Source: Sphingomonadaceae bacterium
GTDB taxonomy: Bacteria > Pseudomonadota > Alphaproteobacteria > Sphingomonadales > Sphingomonadaceae
Direction: 5' to 3'
DNA length: 64,000 nt
Assembly: GCA_021732525.1 (NCBI GenBank)
Contig: JAKFUU010000006.1
Location: 62,001 to 126,000 of the forward strand
A model generated the notes under the pieces. It had not been told where the DNA came from, searched no databases, and saw only the letters and a list, made by a program, of their open reading frames with translations. Each line of letters begins with the position of its first letter. Within the stretch, counting starts at the first letter, position 1. Positions 40,447-49,169 of this stretch are shown piece after piece. The translations under genes were made by a program, and so were the position numbers.

Positions 40447-40470
40447 AGATAGGGGAGGGAGTGCTGTGTT

Positions 40471-41604
40471 TTGAGTCTTGATATCGACTATTATGAGCTG
40501 CTTGAGGTGGAGCGCACGGCGGATGAACAAACGCTAAAATCCGCATACCGCCGGATCGCGATGGAATGTCATCCCGACCGGAACCCCGGTGATGAACAGG
40601 CGGAGGCCAAATTCAAAGCGATCAGTCAGGCTTATGACTGCCTGAAAGACCCGCAAAAACGGGCGGCCTATGATCAATTTGGCAAGGCGGCTTTTGAAAA
40701 TGGCGGCGCTGGCGGCGGCGGTTTTGGCAGCGGGGCGCAGGGCTTTGGCGATTTTGCCGATATTTTCGAAAGTTTTTTCGGCGGCGGAGCGGGCGGTGCC
40801 CGTTCGCGCGGGCCAGCGCGCGGCGCGGATTTGCGCTATGACCTTGAAATTACGCTCGATGATGCTTTTCACGGCAAATCGGCGGATGTCACCATCGACG
40901 TTGCTTCCTCCTGCGGCGATTGCAACGGCAATGGTGCAGCGCCCGGATCGGCCTCGCGCGGTTGTAACATGTGTTCGGGCCACGGCAAAGTGCGCGTGCA
41001 ACAGGGCTTTTTCGTTGTCGAACGCACCTGTCCTACTTGCCATGGCCGCGGCGAGGTGATCGAAAATCCATGCCGAAAATGTCGCGGTGAGGGCCGCGTC
41101 GACGAACGTAAGACGATCAATGTCAATGTGCCGCCCGGTGTTGATGAAGGCACGCGGATCCGCGTTGCCGGCAAAGGCGAGGCCGGGCCAAGGGGCGCAG
41201 CGGCGGGCGATTTATACATTTTCGTCCATGTCGCACGGCATAAGATGTTCGAGCGCGATGGCACCGCGCTGTTTTGCCGCGTCCCGATCAGCTTCACCAA
41301 AGCGGCGCTGGGCGGGGAGATTGATATTCCGGGGCTGGACGGCGAAAGGCATGTCATCGCGGTTCCGGCCGGAATCCAATCGGGCAAACAATTGCGTCAA
41401 CGCGGCGCGGGCATGCCGGTTTTGCAGGGGCGCGGGCACGGCGATATGGTGATCGAGATTGATGTCGAAACCCCCACCAAGCTGACCGCGCGGCAGCGGG
41501 AGATATTATGCGAATTTCGCGCAACCGAAACCGGCGAGGAATGCCCGCAATCGCGCGGCTTTTTTGACAAGGTCAAGAATATCTGGGACGAACTTACCGA
41601 TTAG
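40471..41604 (+). CDS. dnaJ: Chaperone DnaJ (Hsp40)
   Basis: DYYELLEVERTADEQTLKSAYRRIAMECHPDRNPGD; zinc-finger repeats CGDCNGNGA, CNMCSGHGK, CPTCHGRGE, CRKCRGEGR; TTG start. Confidence 0.97.
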   Translation: MSLDIDYYELLEVERTADEQTLKSAYRRIAMECHPDRNPGDEQAEAKFKAISQAYDCLKDPQKRAAYDQFGKAAFENGGAGGGGFGSGAQGFGDFADIFESFFGGGAGGARSRGPARGADLRYDLEITLDDAFHGKSADVTIDVASSCGDCNGNGAAPGSASRGCNMCSGHGKVRVQQGFFVVERTCPTCHGRGEVIENPCRKCRGEGRVDERKTINVNVPPGVDEGTRIRVAGKGEAGPRGAAAGDLYIFVHVARHKMFERDGTALFCRVPISFTKAALGGEIDIPGLDGERHVIAVPAGIQSGKQLRQRGAGMPVLQGRGHGDMVIEIDVETPTKLTARQREILCEFRATETGEECPQSRGFFDKVKNIWDELTD

Positions 41605-41703
41605 CAATATCGGTGAGAAATATTCAAAGTTTGAAAGCAGTCGCCTTGCGGTTCGCCGCATTCTGTAGCAAGCTGAGCGCGTCAATGAAAGGACTCGCTC
41701 ATC

Positions 41704-42609
41704 ATGATTCTATCCCGTTTTATGCTCGCCGCTGGCACCGCCATTCTATTAACCGCTTGCGCGCCCGCCACGCAGGCGCAAAATGATTTTGCGAATGTTG
41801 AAATAAAGCCCGAACAGCTTGCGCCCGGTGTTGCGGCCCTGTTTGGCGCGGGCGGGAATATCGCGGTGTCCTATGGCGAGGATGGGACTGTGCTGATCGA
41901 TGATCAATTTGCGCCGCTTACCGAAAAAATTCAAAAGTCGGTTGCCGCGCTGGGCGCATCGCCGGTCAAATTTTTGATCAACACCCATTGGCATTTTGAC
42001 CATACCGGCGGCAATGAAAATCTGGGTAAGGCCGGCGCGGTGATTATGGCGCATGATAATGTTCGGGTCCGCATGGCCAGCGAACAAAAGCGCGGCGACC
42101 GCACAAACCCCGCCAGCCCGAAAGTGGCCTTGCCTGTGGTAACTTATGCCGAAGGTGTCAAGCTGCATTTGAATGGTGAAGAGGTGCGGGCAATCGCGCT
42201 GGCCCCGGCGCATACCGACGGTGATTCGATTATTCACTGGACCAAATCCAACGTCATTCACATGGGCGATACTTATTTTAACAAGGTCACTTTGCCCTTT
42301 GTTGACCTGTCGAGCGGCGGCAATATTCGCGGCATTGTGGCCGCCGCAGACCGGGCGCTGGCCTTGGCCAACGATCAGACGAAGATCATTCCAGGGCACG
42401 GCCCCATCGCCACAAAAGCGGATCTGCAAGCCTATCGCAAAATGGTGTCGGAGGTTATCGGCAAGGTCGAAGCAGGGATAAAAGCCGGCAAAACGCTCGA
42501 TCAAATCAAGGCGGCAAAACCGCTTGATGGCTATGATATCAATGTGAACGGTTTTATTAAACCCGATGGATTCATAGAAACCGTTTATAAATCGTTGGGA
42601 GGAAAATAA
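41704..42609 (+). CDS. MBL-fold metallohydrolase (exported, lipobox-like leader)
   Basis: LLTACAP leader; NTHWHFDHTGGNE; HTDGDSIIHW; IIPGHGP. Confidence 0.9.
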   Translation: MILSRFMLAAGTAILLTACAPATQAQNDFANVEIKPEQLAPGVAALFGAGGNIAVSYGEDGTVLIDDQFAPLTEKIQKSVAALGASPVKFLINTHWHFDHTGGNENLGKAGAVIMAHDNVRVRMASEQKRGDRTNPASPKVALPVVTYAEGVKLHLNGEEVRAIALAPAHTDGDSIIHWTKSNVIHMGDTYFNKVTLPFVDLSSGGNIRGIVAAADRALALANDQTKIIPGHGPIATKADLQAYRKMVSEVIGKVEAGIKAGKTLDQIKAAKPLDGYDINVNGFIKPDGFIETVYKSLGGK

Positions 42610-42649
42610 TGCAGCGCTTAAGCGGCCTGCAACGCGGTATGGTTGGGGG

Positions 42650-43456
42650 TTGATCCCTATGGCGTTATCGCGCCGCCGTTATCTGTTTGCCAGCGCTGCC
42701 ATGCTGCTGACTTTGGGTGTTAACGGCTGTTCCTATGCGGCGTCAGAAACCACTAAAGCGATCAACAAAGAAGGAAAAACAATCGTTTATGTGGTTGGCA
42801 CGATACATTCCGGCCATTTGGATAGCACGGATTACAGCCTGGCTATATTGGAACGCGCGATTCGCAAGGCCAATCCGGATCAGATAATAGCGGAAATCCC
42901 GCCCGACCGGCTTGCCGAGGCTTGGCGGGGTTTTCGCAAAAATGGCGTTGTGTCGGAGCCACGGGTGCGAATTTTCCCCGAATATCGTGATGTTATTTTT
43001 CCGCTGTCAAAATCAATGAAGTTTGAAATTGTCCCTGCTGCTGGCTGGACACAGCAGCTTTCTGATTATCGTGACAAGGCTTTGAACCGAATATCCAAGG
43101 ATCCGGCCCGCGCCGCCCAATGGCGCGCGCATCAAACTGCTCAGGCCGCATATTCGCGTGCGGTCGGCGCGCGCGACGACGATCCATTGTATATTCACAC
43201 CGCACAATATGATGCTTTGGTCAAAGCAGCGCAGAATCCCTATGAGACATATTTTGAAGAAGATTTGGGGCAGGGCGGCTGGAAAACCATAAATGCGGCG
43301 CATATTCGCTTGATAAACAAGGCGCTTGACCGCATTTCAGGGCAAGAAAAGACTGTTTGGATCACTTTCGGATCATGGCATAAATATATGATACTAAAAG
43401 ATTTAGTGACTAGAAAAGATGTGATTCTGGCGGATTCTCGCAGTTTGTTTCAATAA
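42650..43456 (+). CDS. TraB/GumN-like family lipoprotein, unknown function
   Basis: Lipobox TLGVNGC; IVYVVGTIHSGH...DQIIAEIPPDR; FGSWHKYMIL. Confidence 0.55.
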   Translation: MIPMALSRRRYLFASAAMLLTLGVNGCSYAASETTKAINKEGKTIVYVVGTIHSGHLDSTDYSLAILERAIRKANPDQIIAEIPPDRLAEAWRGFRKNGVVSEPRVRIFPEYRDVIFPLSKSMKFEIVPAAGWTQQLSDYRDKALNRISKDPARAAQWRAHQTAQAAYSRAVGARDDDPLYIHTAQYDALVKAAQNPYETYFEEDLGQGGWKTINAAHIRLINKALDRISGQEKTVWITFGSWHKYMILKDLVTRKDVILADSRSLFQ

Positions 43457-43590
43457 TCGTTGCGAAATGTTGCAGGATAATTTATCGCTTGCCACAACTG
43501 GCTGCGAAGGTCGGTTCATATGTCGCCGTATTATGGGGGTACGGTGGTCGAAATTACCCCATGTAGTTAGACAGTTTGAGAGGAAATCCT

Positions 43591-43914
43591 GTGAAGAAAA
43601 TGAAATTTGCTTCGATGCTTGCGGTTGCAGGCGGTCTTGCATTGGCAACCACCGCTTGCGGCGGTGCAGAAGCTCCAGCTGAAGAAGCTGCAGCTGAAGG
43701 CTGTGCTGCTGCGGGCTGTGCTGCTGCGGGCTGTGCCGCTGCTGGTTGTGCAGCCGCTGGTTGTGCTGCTGCGGGCTGTGCAGCCGCTGGCTGTGCTGCT
43801 GCTGCTTGTGGCGCTGCCAAATGTGCCGCTGCTGGCTGTGCCGCCGCTGCTTGTGGCGCTGCGAAATGTGCAGCCGCTGGCTGTGCTGCTGCTGGCTGTG
43901 CTGCAAAGAAATAA
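43591..43914 (+). CDS. Lipoprotein with 14 tandem Cys pentapeptide units ((G/A/K)-C-(A/G)-A-A), unknown function
   Basis: GTG start after GAGAGGA; lipobox ALATTAC|GG; EGCAAAGCAAAGCAAAGCAAAGCAAAGCAAAGCAAAACGAAKCAAAGCAAAACGAAKCAAAGCAAAGCAAKK; synonymous codon variation between repeats. Confidence 0.85.
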   Translation: MKKMKFASMLAVAGGLALATTACGGAEAPAEEAAAEGCAAAGCAAAGCAAAGCAAAGCAAAGCAAAGCAAAACGAAKCAAAGCAAAACGAAKCAAAGCAAAGCAAKK

Positions 43915-43993
43915 TATCCGGCAAGCCGTTTAGCTTTTCGGCTTTGATGCCGGAGCGAAAAATTGGCTTGATAGATAGTTTTTCTGATATAAT

Positions 43994-44029
43994 CAAAGGC
44001 TCGGATCGATTGATTCGGGCCTTTGTTTT
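43994..44029 (+). terminator. Intrinsic terminator-like hairpin after the Cys-repeat gene
   Basis: CAAAGGC(43994-44000)...GCCTTTG(44019-44025), inner stem with wobble pairs, followed by TTTT. Confidence 0.55.
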
Positions 44030-44098
44030 GTCCGACTTTGCTGATCTTTGGGTCGCAAGATTTGGTTGAATAATTTTCAAGTCGAATGAGATAGATTG

Positions 44099-44755
44099 AT
44101 GAATGCCGTTGAAGCCGCGCATGTGGTGATTGAGACCATAACCACAATGGCCAGCGAAGGCCGCCCCTTGATGAAGCGGGTGCTGCCCGATGAGGATATT
44201 CATTTTTGGGAGCATTATCCCGACCGCGATGCAAGAGATGATAAGACCAAATCGCGCTGGTATTATCATGTGCATGCACCCGGTGATCGCGATCCCGGCG
44301 AACATGGTCATTTTCACTTATTTTTGCATTTGACTCAAATGGATGACGGCGTTCGGCCGATTGCAGAGCCGCAAAAGAAGGATGATGATGAACCGGTGCC
44401 CGTTACTCATCTGATCGGGTTGGCGATCGACCATTCGGGCATCCCCTGCCAATGGTTTGCGACAAACCGCTGGGTTACCGATGAATTTATGTTCTCCGCC
44501 GAAACGATGATCGCGCATATGAACAGGTATAATGTCGATGACACGGCCGAGGATAAGACCGTCAATCGTTTCGTGACCGCGATGGTTGCGCTTTACCGCG
44601 ATGAAATTGCCGCGCTATTGACCGAACGCGACGCCAAGCTGGCGGAAATTGGTGCGGGAGCCGACAATTTGGCGCTTTTTGAAAAAGGCAATGATGTCCT
44701 GGCCCATATTGCCATCGATTTGGATGAGAAAATCGAGAGCCTTGACATCGAATAA
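44099..44755 (+). CDS. Conserved His-rich protein of unknown function (resembles a DUF6969-like family, from memory)
   Basis: RWYYHVHAPGDRDPGEHGHFHLFLHL motif; coding-like composition; no signal peptide. Confidence 0.7.
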   Translation: MNAVEAAHVVIETITTMASEGRPLMKRVLPDEDIHFWEHYPDRDARDDKTKSRWYYHVHAPGDRDPGEHGHFHLFLHLTQMDDGVRPIAEPQKKDDDEPVPVTHLIGLAIDHSGIPCQWFATNRWVTDEFMFSAETMIAHMNRYNVDDTAEDKTVNRFVTAMVALYRDEIAALLTERDAKLAEIGAGADNLALFEKGNDVLAHIAIDLDEKIESLDIE

Positions 44756-44820
44756 GGCCCTGCCGGTTAAACAGTCTGCCGAGCGCCCCGTGATCCTATG
44801 TTAAGCAAAATCGTGGCCGC

Positions 44821-45636
44821 TTACCGGATATCAGCGATTTTCTTTTTGTCGATCAGATCGATATGGAAATTGATATCGGCGGGCGGCGTTTGGCCTTCGG
44901 TGGCGGTTTGACCCAGCAGCGCCGCCGGCACACAAAAACGATAGGATGCGCCGACATTCATGAGCCGCAATCCTTCACCGATCGCAGGCAGGGCGCTTTG
45001 AACCGGGATTTGTTGCCAGTCTCGTCCGTCGAGAATTTTGCCGCTAACGGCCTCATATACGGTGATATTGACCAAAACGACGTCCTCTGGACTGGGTGAA
45101 CTACCCGCACCCTCCTTCAATAGCTTGAAGCCGAGGCCGGATGCGGTCTTTGCATCGCACATCCGCTCGCCCTCGGGGATAATCTGCACTACGGGTGCCG
45201 GTTTTTTAATGACCGATAGCAGATCGACTTCAAATACCAGATCGGAATTGGCTGGAATGGAGCCGGTGGCGCGTTCGGCATAGCCGAGCGGCGCGGGAAT
45301 ACACAGGCGATATTTCGCGCCGGGACGCATTAGCAACAGCCCTTCGGCAAAGCCAGGGATCACACCGCCCACGGCGAATTTTGCATCCTTGCCCGCATCA
45401 AATTCCGTGCCATTGGTTGCCAGCCGTCCGGTATAATTCACCGATACCGCGTCGTCGGCGGCGGGTGTTTCGCCGCTGCCCGGTGTCAATATTGTATAGC
45501 CCAGGCCAGATGCGGTCTGCTGATTGCATAATAGCGGATTGTCGGCTTTATCCGCAGGTTTGGCCGCTGGCTGCGCGGCGGGCAGGATGGCGGAAAAACA
45601 CAGCGCGGCGGCGGCCGTTGATAATGCTATTTTCAT
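44821..45636 (-). CDS. FKBP-type peptidyl-prolyl isomerase, two tandem FKBP-like domains, exported
   Basis: Signal peptide; DAVSVNYTGRLATNGTEFDAGKDAKFAVGGVIPGFAEGLLLMRPGAKYRLCIPAPLGYAERATGSIPANSDLVFEVDLL. Confidence 0.9.
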   Translation of the reverse strand: MKIALSTAAAALCFSAILPAAQPAAKPADKADNPLLCNQQTASGLGYTILTPGSGETPAADDAVSVNYTGRLATNGTEFDAGKDAKFAVGGVIPGFAEGLLLMRPGAKYRLCIPAPLGYAERATGSIPANSDLVFEVDLLSVIKKPAPVVQIIPEGERMCDAKTASGLGFKLLKEGAGSSPSPEDVVLVNITVYEAVSGKILDGRDWQQIPVQSALPAIGEGLRLMNVGASYRFCVPAALLGQTATEGQTPPADINFHIDLIDKKKIADIR

Positions 45637-45663
45637 GGAAAATCTGTCCGTTAAAAGAAGGTG

Positions 45664-46602
45664 TTAATGTTGTGATTTGCGCGTGAATGGTTGCTGAATT
45701 GCGATAATGATTCCGCCCAGGATCAGACCAAATATCCCGGCGCCAGCGGCATTGACCGCCCATTCGAAAAATCCGCTGGCAATCGGGATCGCCCCGCCAA
45801 TATCATGCGCCAAATCATGCAACGCATGCGGCAACGTTTCGAAACCGAAACTCTCCGCGCCATGCATCACAATCTGTCCGCCGACCCAAAGCATGGCCGC
45901 GGTGCCGATCACCGACAGCGCGGTCAATATTTTTGGCATCGCCAGCACCAAGCCCCGGCCCAGCGCCCGGACCATACCATTGCCGCGTTTTGCCAGATCC
46001 AGCCCGACATCGTCCATTTTTACGATCACCGCAACCACGCCATAAACCAGAACCGTAATGGCGATCGCGACGACGATTAACGAGATTGCTTGCAAGTATA
46101 TGGACTGTTCCTTCACCTCGCCCAGCGAAATGGCCATAATTTCCGCCGAAAGGATAAAATCGGTTCGGATGGCGCCCGATGCCATTTGCGCTTCATGTTC
46201 TTCGCTGGTCAATTCTTCCATTTCTTCTTGCAGCGTTTCATCGTGCGGGCGCAGCGCATGCAGCGCTTTTTCCGCGCCTTCATAGCAGAGATAAGCGCCG
46301 CCGACCATCAAGATCGGGGTGATCAGCCAGGGCAGAAAAGCGCTGAGCAGCAATGCGATGGGCAAGATAAACAGCAGCTTGTTGCGCAGCGACCCTTTCG
46401 CTATCCGCCAAATGACCGGCAATTCGCGGGCCGGATCAAACCCGGTCAGATAGCGGGGTGTTACCGCGGCATCGTCAACGACAACGCCCGCCGCCTTGGT
46501 GCCCGCCTTGGCCGCCGCAACGCCAATATCATCAATCGAGGCGGCGGCCAGTTTGGTGATTGTTGCTACATCGTCCAATAATGCAAATAATCCCGATGGC
46601 AT
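45664..46602 (-). CDS. DUF808 (YedI-like) membrane protein
   Basis: PSGLFALLDDVATITKLAAASIDDIGVAAAKAGTKAAGVVVDDAAVTPRYL. Confidence 0.92.
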   Translation of the reverse strand: MPSGLFALLDDVATITKLAAASIDDIGVAAAKAGTKAAGVVVDDAAVTPRYLTGFDPARELPVIWRIAKGSLRNKLLFILPIALLLSAFLPWLITPILMVGGAYLCYEGAEKALHALRPHDETLQEEMEELTSEEHEAQMASGAIRTDFILSAEIMAISLGEVKEQSIYLQAISLIVVAIAITVLVYGVVAVIVKMDDVGLDLAKRGNGMVRALGRGLVLAMPKILTALSVIGTAAMLWVGGQIVMHGAESFGFETLPHALHDLAHDIGGAIPIASGFFEWAVNAAGAGIFGLILGGIIIAIQQPFTRKSQH

Positions 46603-46631
46603 GGTTTTTCCTGCTTCCTATGAGCTTGCGA

Positions 46632-47798
46632 TCAGGCCGCGCCGATCAGCTCGCGGCCGATCAGCATCCTGCGAATTTCGTTGGTGCCCGCGCCAATGTC
46701 GAGCAATTTGGCATCGCGGGCGAAACGCTCGACCGGCCAATCTTTGGTATAGCCTGCACCGCCGAGCGCCTGAATCGCCTCCATCGCCACCTTCACGGCA
46801 TTTTCAGAAGCGAGCAAAATGGCTCCGGCGGCGTCAAACCGCGTGGTCTGACCCGCATCGCACGCGCGCGCCACCGCATAAGTATAGGCCCGTGAGCTGT
46901 TCAGCGCGACATACATGTCGGCGATTTTCGCTTGCATCAATTGAAACGCGCCGATCGGCTTGCCAAATTGTTTGCGCTCGCGAATATAGGGCAGCACGAC
47001 ATCCAGGCAGGCCTGCATAATGCCATGCTGAATACCGGCGAGCACAACGCGCTCATAATCCAGCCCGCTCATCAACACGCCGACACCGCCATGCAGCGGC
47101 CCCATAATGCGTTCTTCGCCAACGAAACAATCATCAAACACCAGCTCGGCGGTGGGCGAACCGCGCATTCCCATCTTGTCGATCTTTTGACCAACCGAAA
47201 ACCCCGGATCGTCCTTTTCGATCAAAAATGCGCTAATCCCGCGCGATCCTGCCTCGGGATTGCTTTTGGCGTAAACCACCAAAGTATCGGCATAGGCGGC
47301 GTTGGTGATCCAGAATTTCGTGCCATTCAGCCGGTATCCGCCCGGCACCGCATCGGCCCGCAGCTTCATCGAAACCACATCGCTACCCGCGCCAGATTCG
47401 GACATGGCAAGGCTGCCGACCTGCGTTCCCGCAATCAATCCGGGAAGATAGCGCGCCTTTTGTTCTGCATTGCCCCAGCGGCGAATTTGGTTGACGCACA
47501 GGTTGCTATGCGCGCCGTAGGACAGGCCGATCGAGGCCGAAGCGCGGGCAATTTCTTCCACCGCGACAACATGTTCGAGATACCCAAGGCCAAGCCCGCC
47601 ATCGGCCTCATCCACCGTTATGCCATGCAGGCCGAGCGCGCCCATGGCGGGCCATAATTCATCGCGCGGGAACCAGTCGTCGGCGTCGATGCGCGCGGCC
47701 AGCGGTTGTATCTTGTCAACGGCAAAGCGATGCGTACTCTCGCGGATTAAATCCGCATTTTCACCCAGAGCAAAATTCAAATTCATCGTCGCGGTCAT
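46632..47798 (-). CDS. ivd: Isovaleryl-CoA dehydrogenase-like acyl-CoA dehydrogenase
   Basis: MNLNFALGENADLIRESTHRFAVDKIQPLAARID; GAGSDVVSMKLRAD; ALGGAGYTKDWPVERFARDAKLLDIGAGTNEIRRMLIGREL; exact start uncertain. Confidence 0.9.
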   Translation of the reverse strand: MTATMNLNFALGENADLIRESTHRFAVDKIQPLAARIDADDWFPRDELWPAMGALGLHGITVDEADGGLGLGYLEHVVAVEEIARASASIGLSYGAHSNLCVNQIRRWGNAEQKARYLPGLIAGTQVGSLAMSESGAGSDVVSMKLRADAVPGGYRLNGTKFWITNAAYADTLVVYAKSNPEAGSRGISAFLIEKDDPGFSVGQKIDKMGMRGSPTAELVFDDCFVGEERIMGPLHGGVGVLMSGLDYERVVLAGIQHGIMQACLDVVLPYIRERKQFGKPIGAFQLMQAKIADMYVALNSSRAYTYAVARACDAGQTTRFDAAGAILLASENAVKVAMEAIQALGGAGYTKDWPVERFARDAKLLDIGAGTNEIRRMLIGRELIGAA

Positions 47799-47922
47799 AG
47801 GCGCGTGTGTGCCAGCAAATGGGTTCTGGAGCAAGCGGCCTGCGGTTAAAATAACGCTGGAAAGATATCCGCCACCCGCTTAACGATGTCCGCCCAAGCG
47901 ATCGGATGAACGGAGCAGGTAA

Positions 47923-49155
47923 ATGGCGCGATATGACGTTCTGATCGTCGGCGGCGGGCATGGCGGGGCGCAGGCGGCGTTGGCCTTGCGGCAACATAAA
48001 TTTGCAGGCTCTATCGCCATTGTTACCGATGAACCGGAGCTGCCCTACGAACGCCCGCCCTTGTCCAAGGAATATTTTGCCGGGGAAAAGCCGTTTGAAC
48101 GGATCATGATCCGGCCGGCTGCTTTTTGGGCCGAACGCGGTATCGATATCCTTGTGAATCACGCGGCCGAGAATATTGATGTTCCGGCAAAAAAAGTACA
48201 AATTTTGGGGCAGGGATCGATGGAATATCATCACCTGATCTGGGCAGCGGGCGGCCGTCCGCGCCGCCTGTCCTGCCCCGGTAGCGATCTTGCCGGTGTG
48301 CATGTGGTGCGCAACAAATCCGATGTTGACGGTATGATCGCCGCCCTTGATCAGGTTGCCGACGTGGCGATCATCGGCGGCGGCTATATCGGGTTGGAGG
48401 CCGCAGCGGTGCTGCGCAAATTGGGCAAAAATGTCACCTTGCTGGAGGCGCAGGACCGGGTGCTGGCGCGGGTGGCGGGGCCGGAATTATCGCATTTTTA
48501 TGCGGCGGAGCATCGCGCGCGCGGTGTGGACCTGCGTATGGGTGCGTCGGTGGCGGCGTTGACCGAGAAATCGGGCTGGATGTCGGGCGTTCAGCTTTCG
48601 GATGGCGAGGTTGTTCCGGCGCAAATGATTATCGTTGGCATCGGGATTATCCCTGCGACCGGCCCGTTGCTGGATGCCGGTGCAGCGGGCGAAAATGGCG
48701 TGGATGTGGACGGTCATTGCCGCACGTCGCTGCCCGATATTTTTGCCATTGGGGACTGCGCCGCGCATGCCAATGGCTTTGCCGGCGGCGCGGTGATGCG
48801 GGTCGAATCGGTGCAAAATGCCAATGATATGGCGAATGCGGTGGCCCGGACGATTTGCGGACAGGAAACCGCCTATCATGCCGTTCCCTGGTTCTGGTCC
48901 AACCAATATGATCTCAAGCTGCAAACCGTGGGCCTGTCGGCGGGGTATGATTCGACGGTTTTGCGCGGTGACCCGGCGGCGCGGAGCTTTTCGGTGGTTT
49001 ATTTGCGCGGCGGCAAGGTGATCGCGCTCGACTGTGTCAACAATGTCCGGGATTATGCGCAGGGGCGCAAATTGGTTGAGGCAGGATCGATCATTGCGCC
49101 CCAATTGCTGGCCGATACCGCTCGGCCGTTGAAAGAGATGATCGCGGCGGGTTAA
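47923..49155 (+). CDS. FAD-dependent ferredoxin reductase-type oxidoreductase
   Basis: [74 protein letters not shown]. Confidence 0.92.
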   Translation: MARYDVLIVGGGHGGAQAALALRQHKFAGSIAIVTDEPELPYERPPLSKEYFAGEKPFERIMIRPAAFWAERGIDILVNHAAENIDVPAKKVQILGQGSMEYHHLIWAAGGRPRRLSCPGSDLAGVHVVRNKSDVDGMIAALDQVADVAIIGGGYIGLEAAAVLRKLGKNVTLLEAQDRVLARVAGPELSHFYAAEHRARGVDLRMGASVAALTEKSGWMSGVQLSDGEVVPAQMIIVGIGIIPATGPLLDAGAAGENGVDVDGHCRTSLPDIFAIGDCAAHANGFAGGAVMRVESVQNANDMANAVARTICGQETAYHAVPWFWSNQYDLKLQTVGLSAGYDSTVLRGDPAARSFSVVYLRGGKVIALDCVNNVRDYAQGRKLVEAGSIIAPQLLADTARPLKEMIAAG

Positions 49156-49169
49156 TCGCCGCTGCTTCG

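Noticed and set aside
43554-44279. - strand ORF with (AAAAQP)n-like repeats, and + frame 43607-43933 Leu/Val-rich repeat ORF
   Set aside because: Alternative-frame readings of the Cys-repeat gene; only the 43591 frame has a lipobox, RBS and regular Cys pattern
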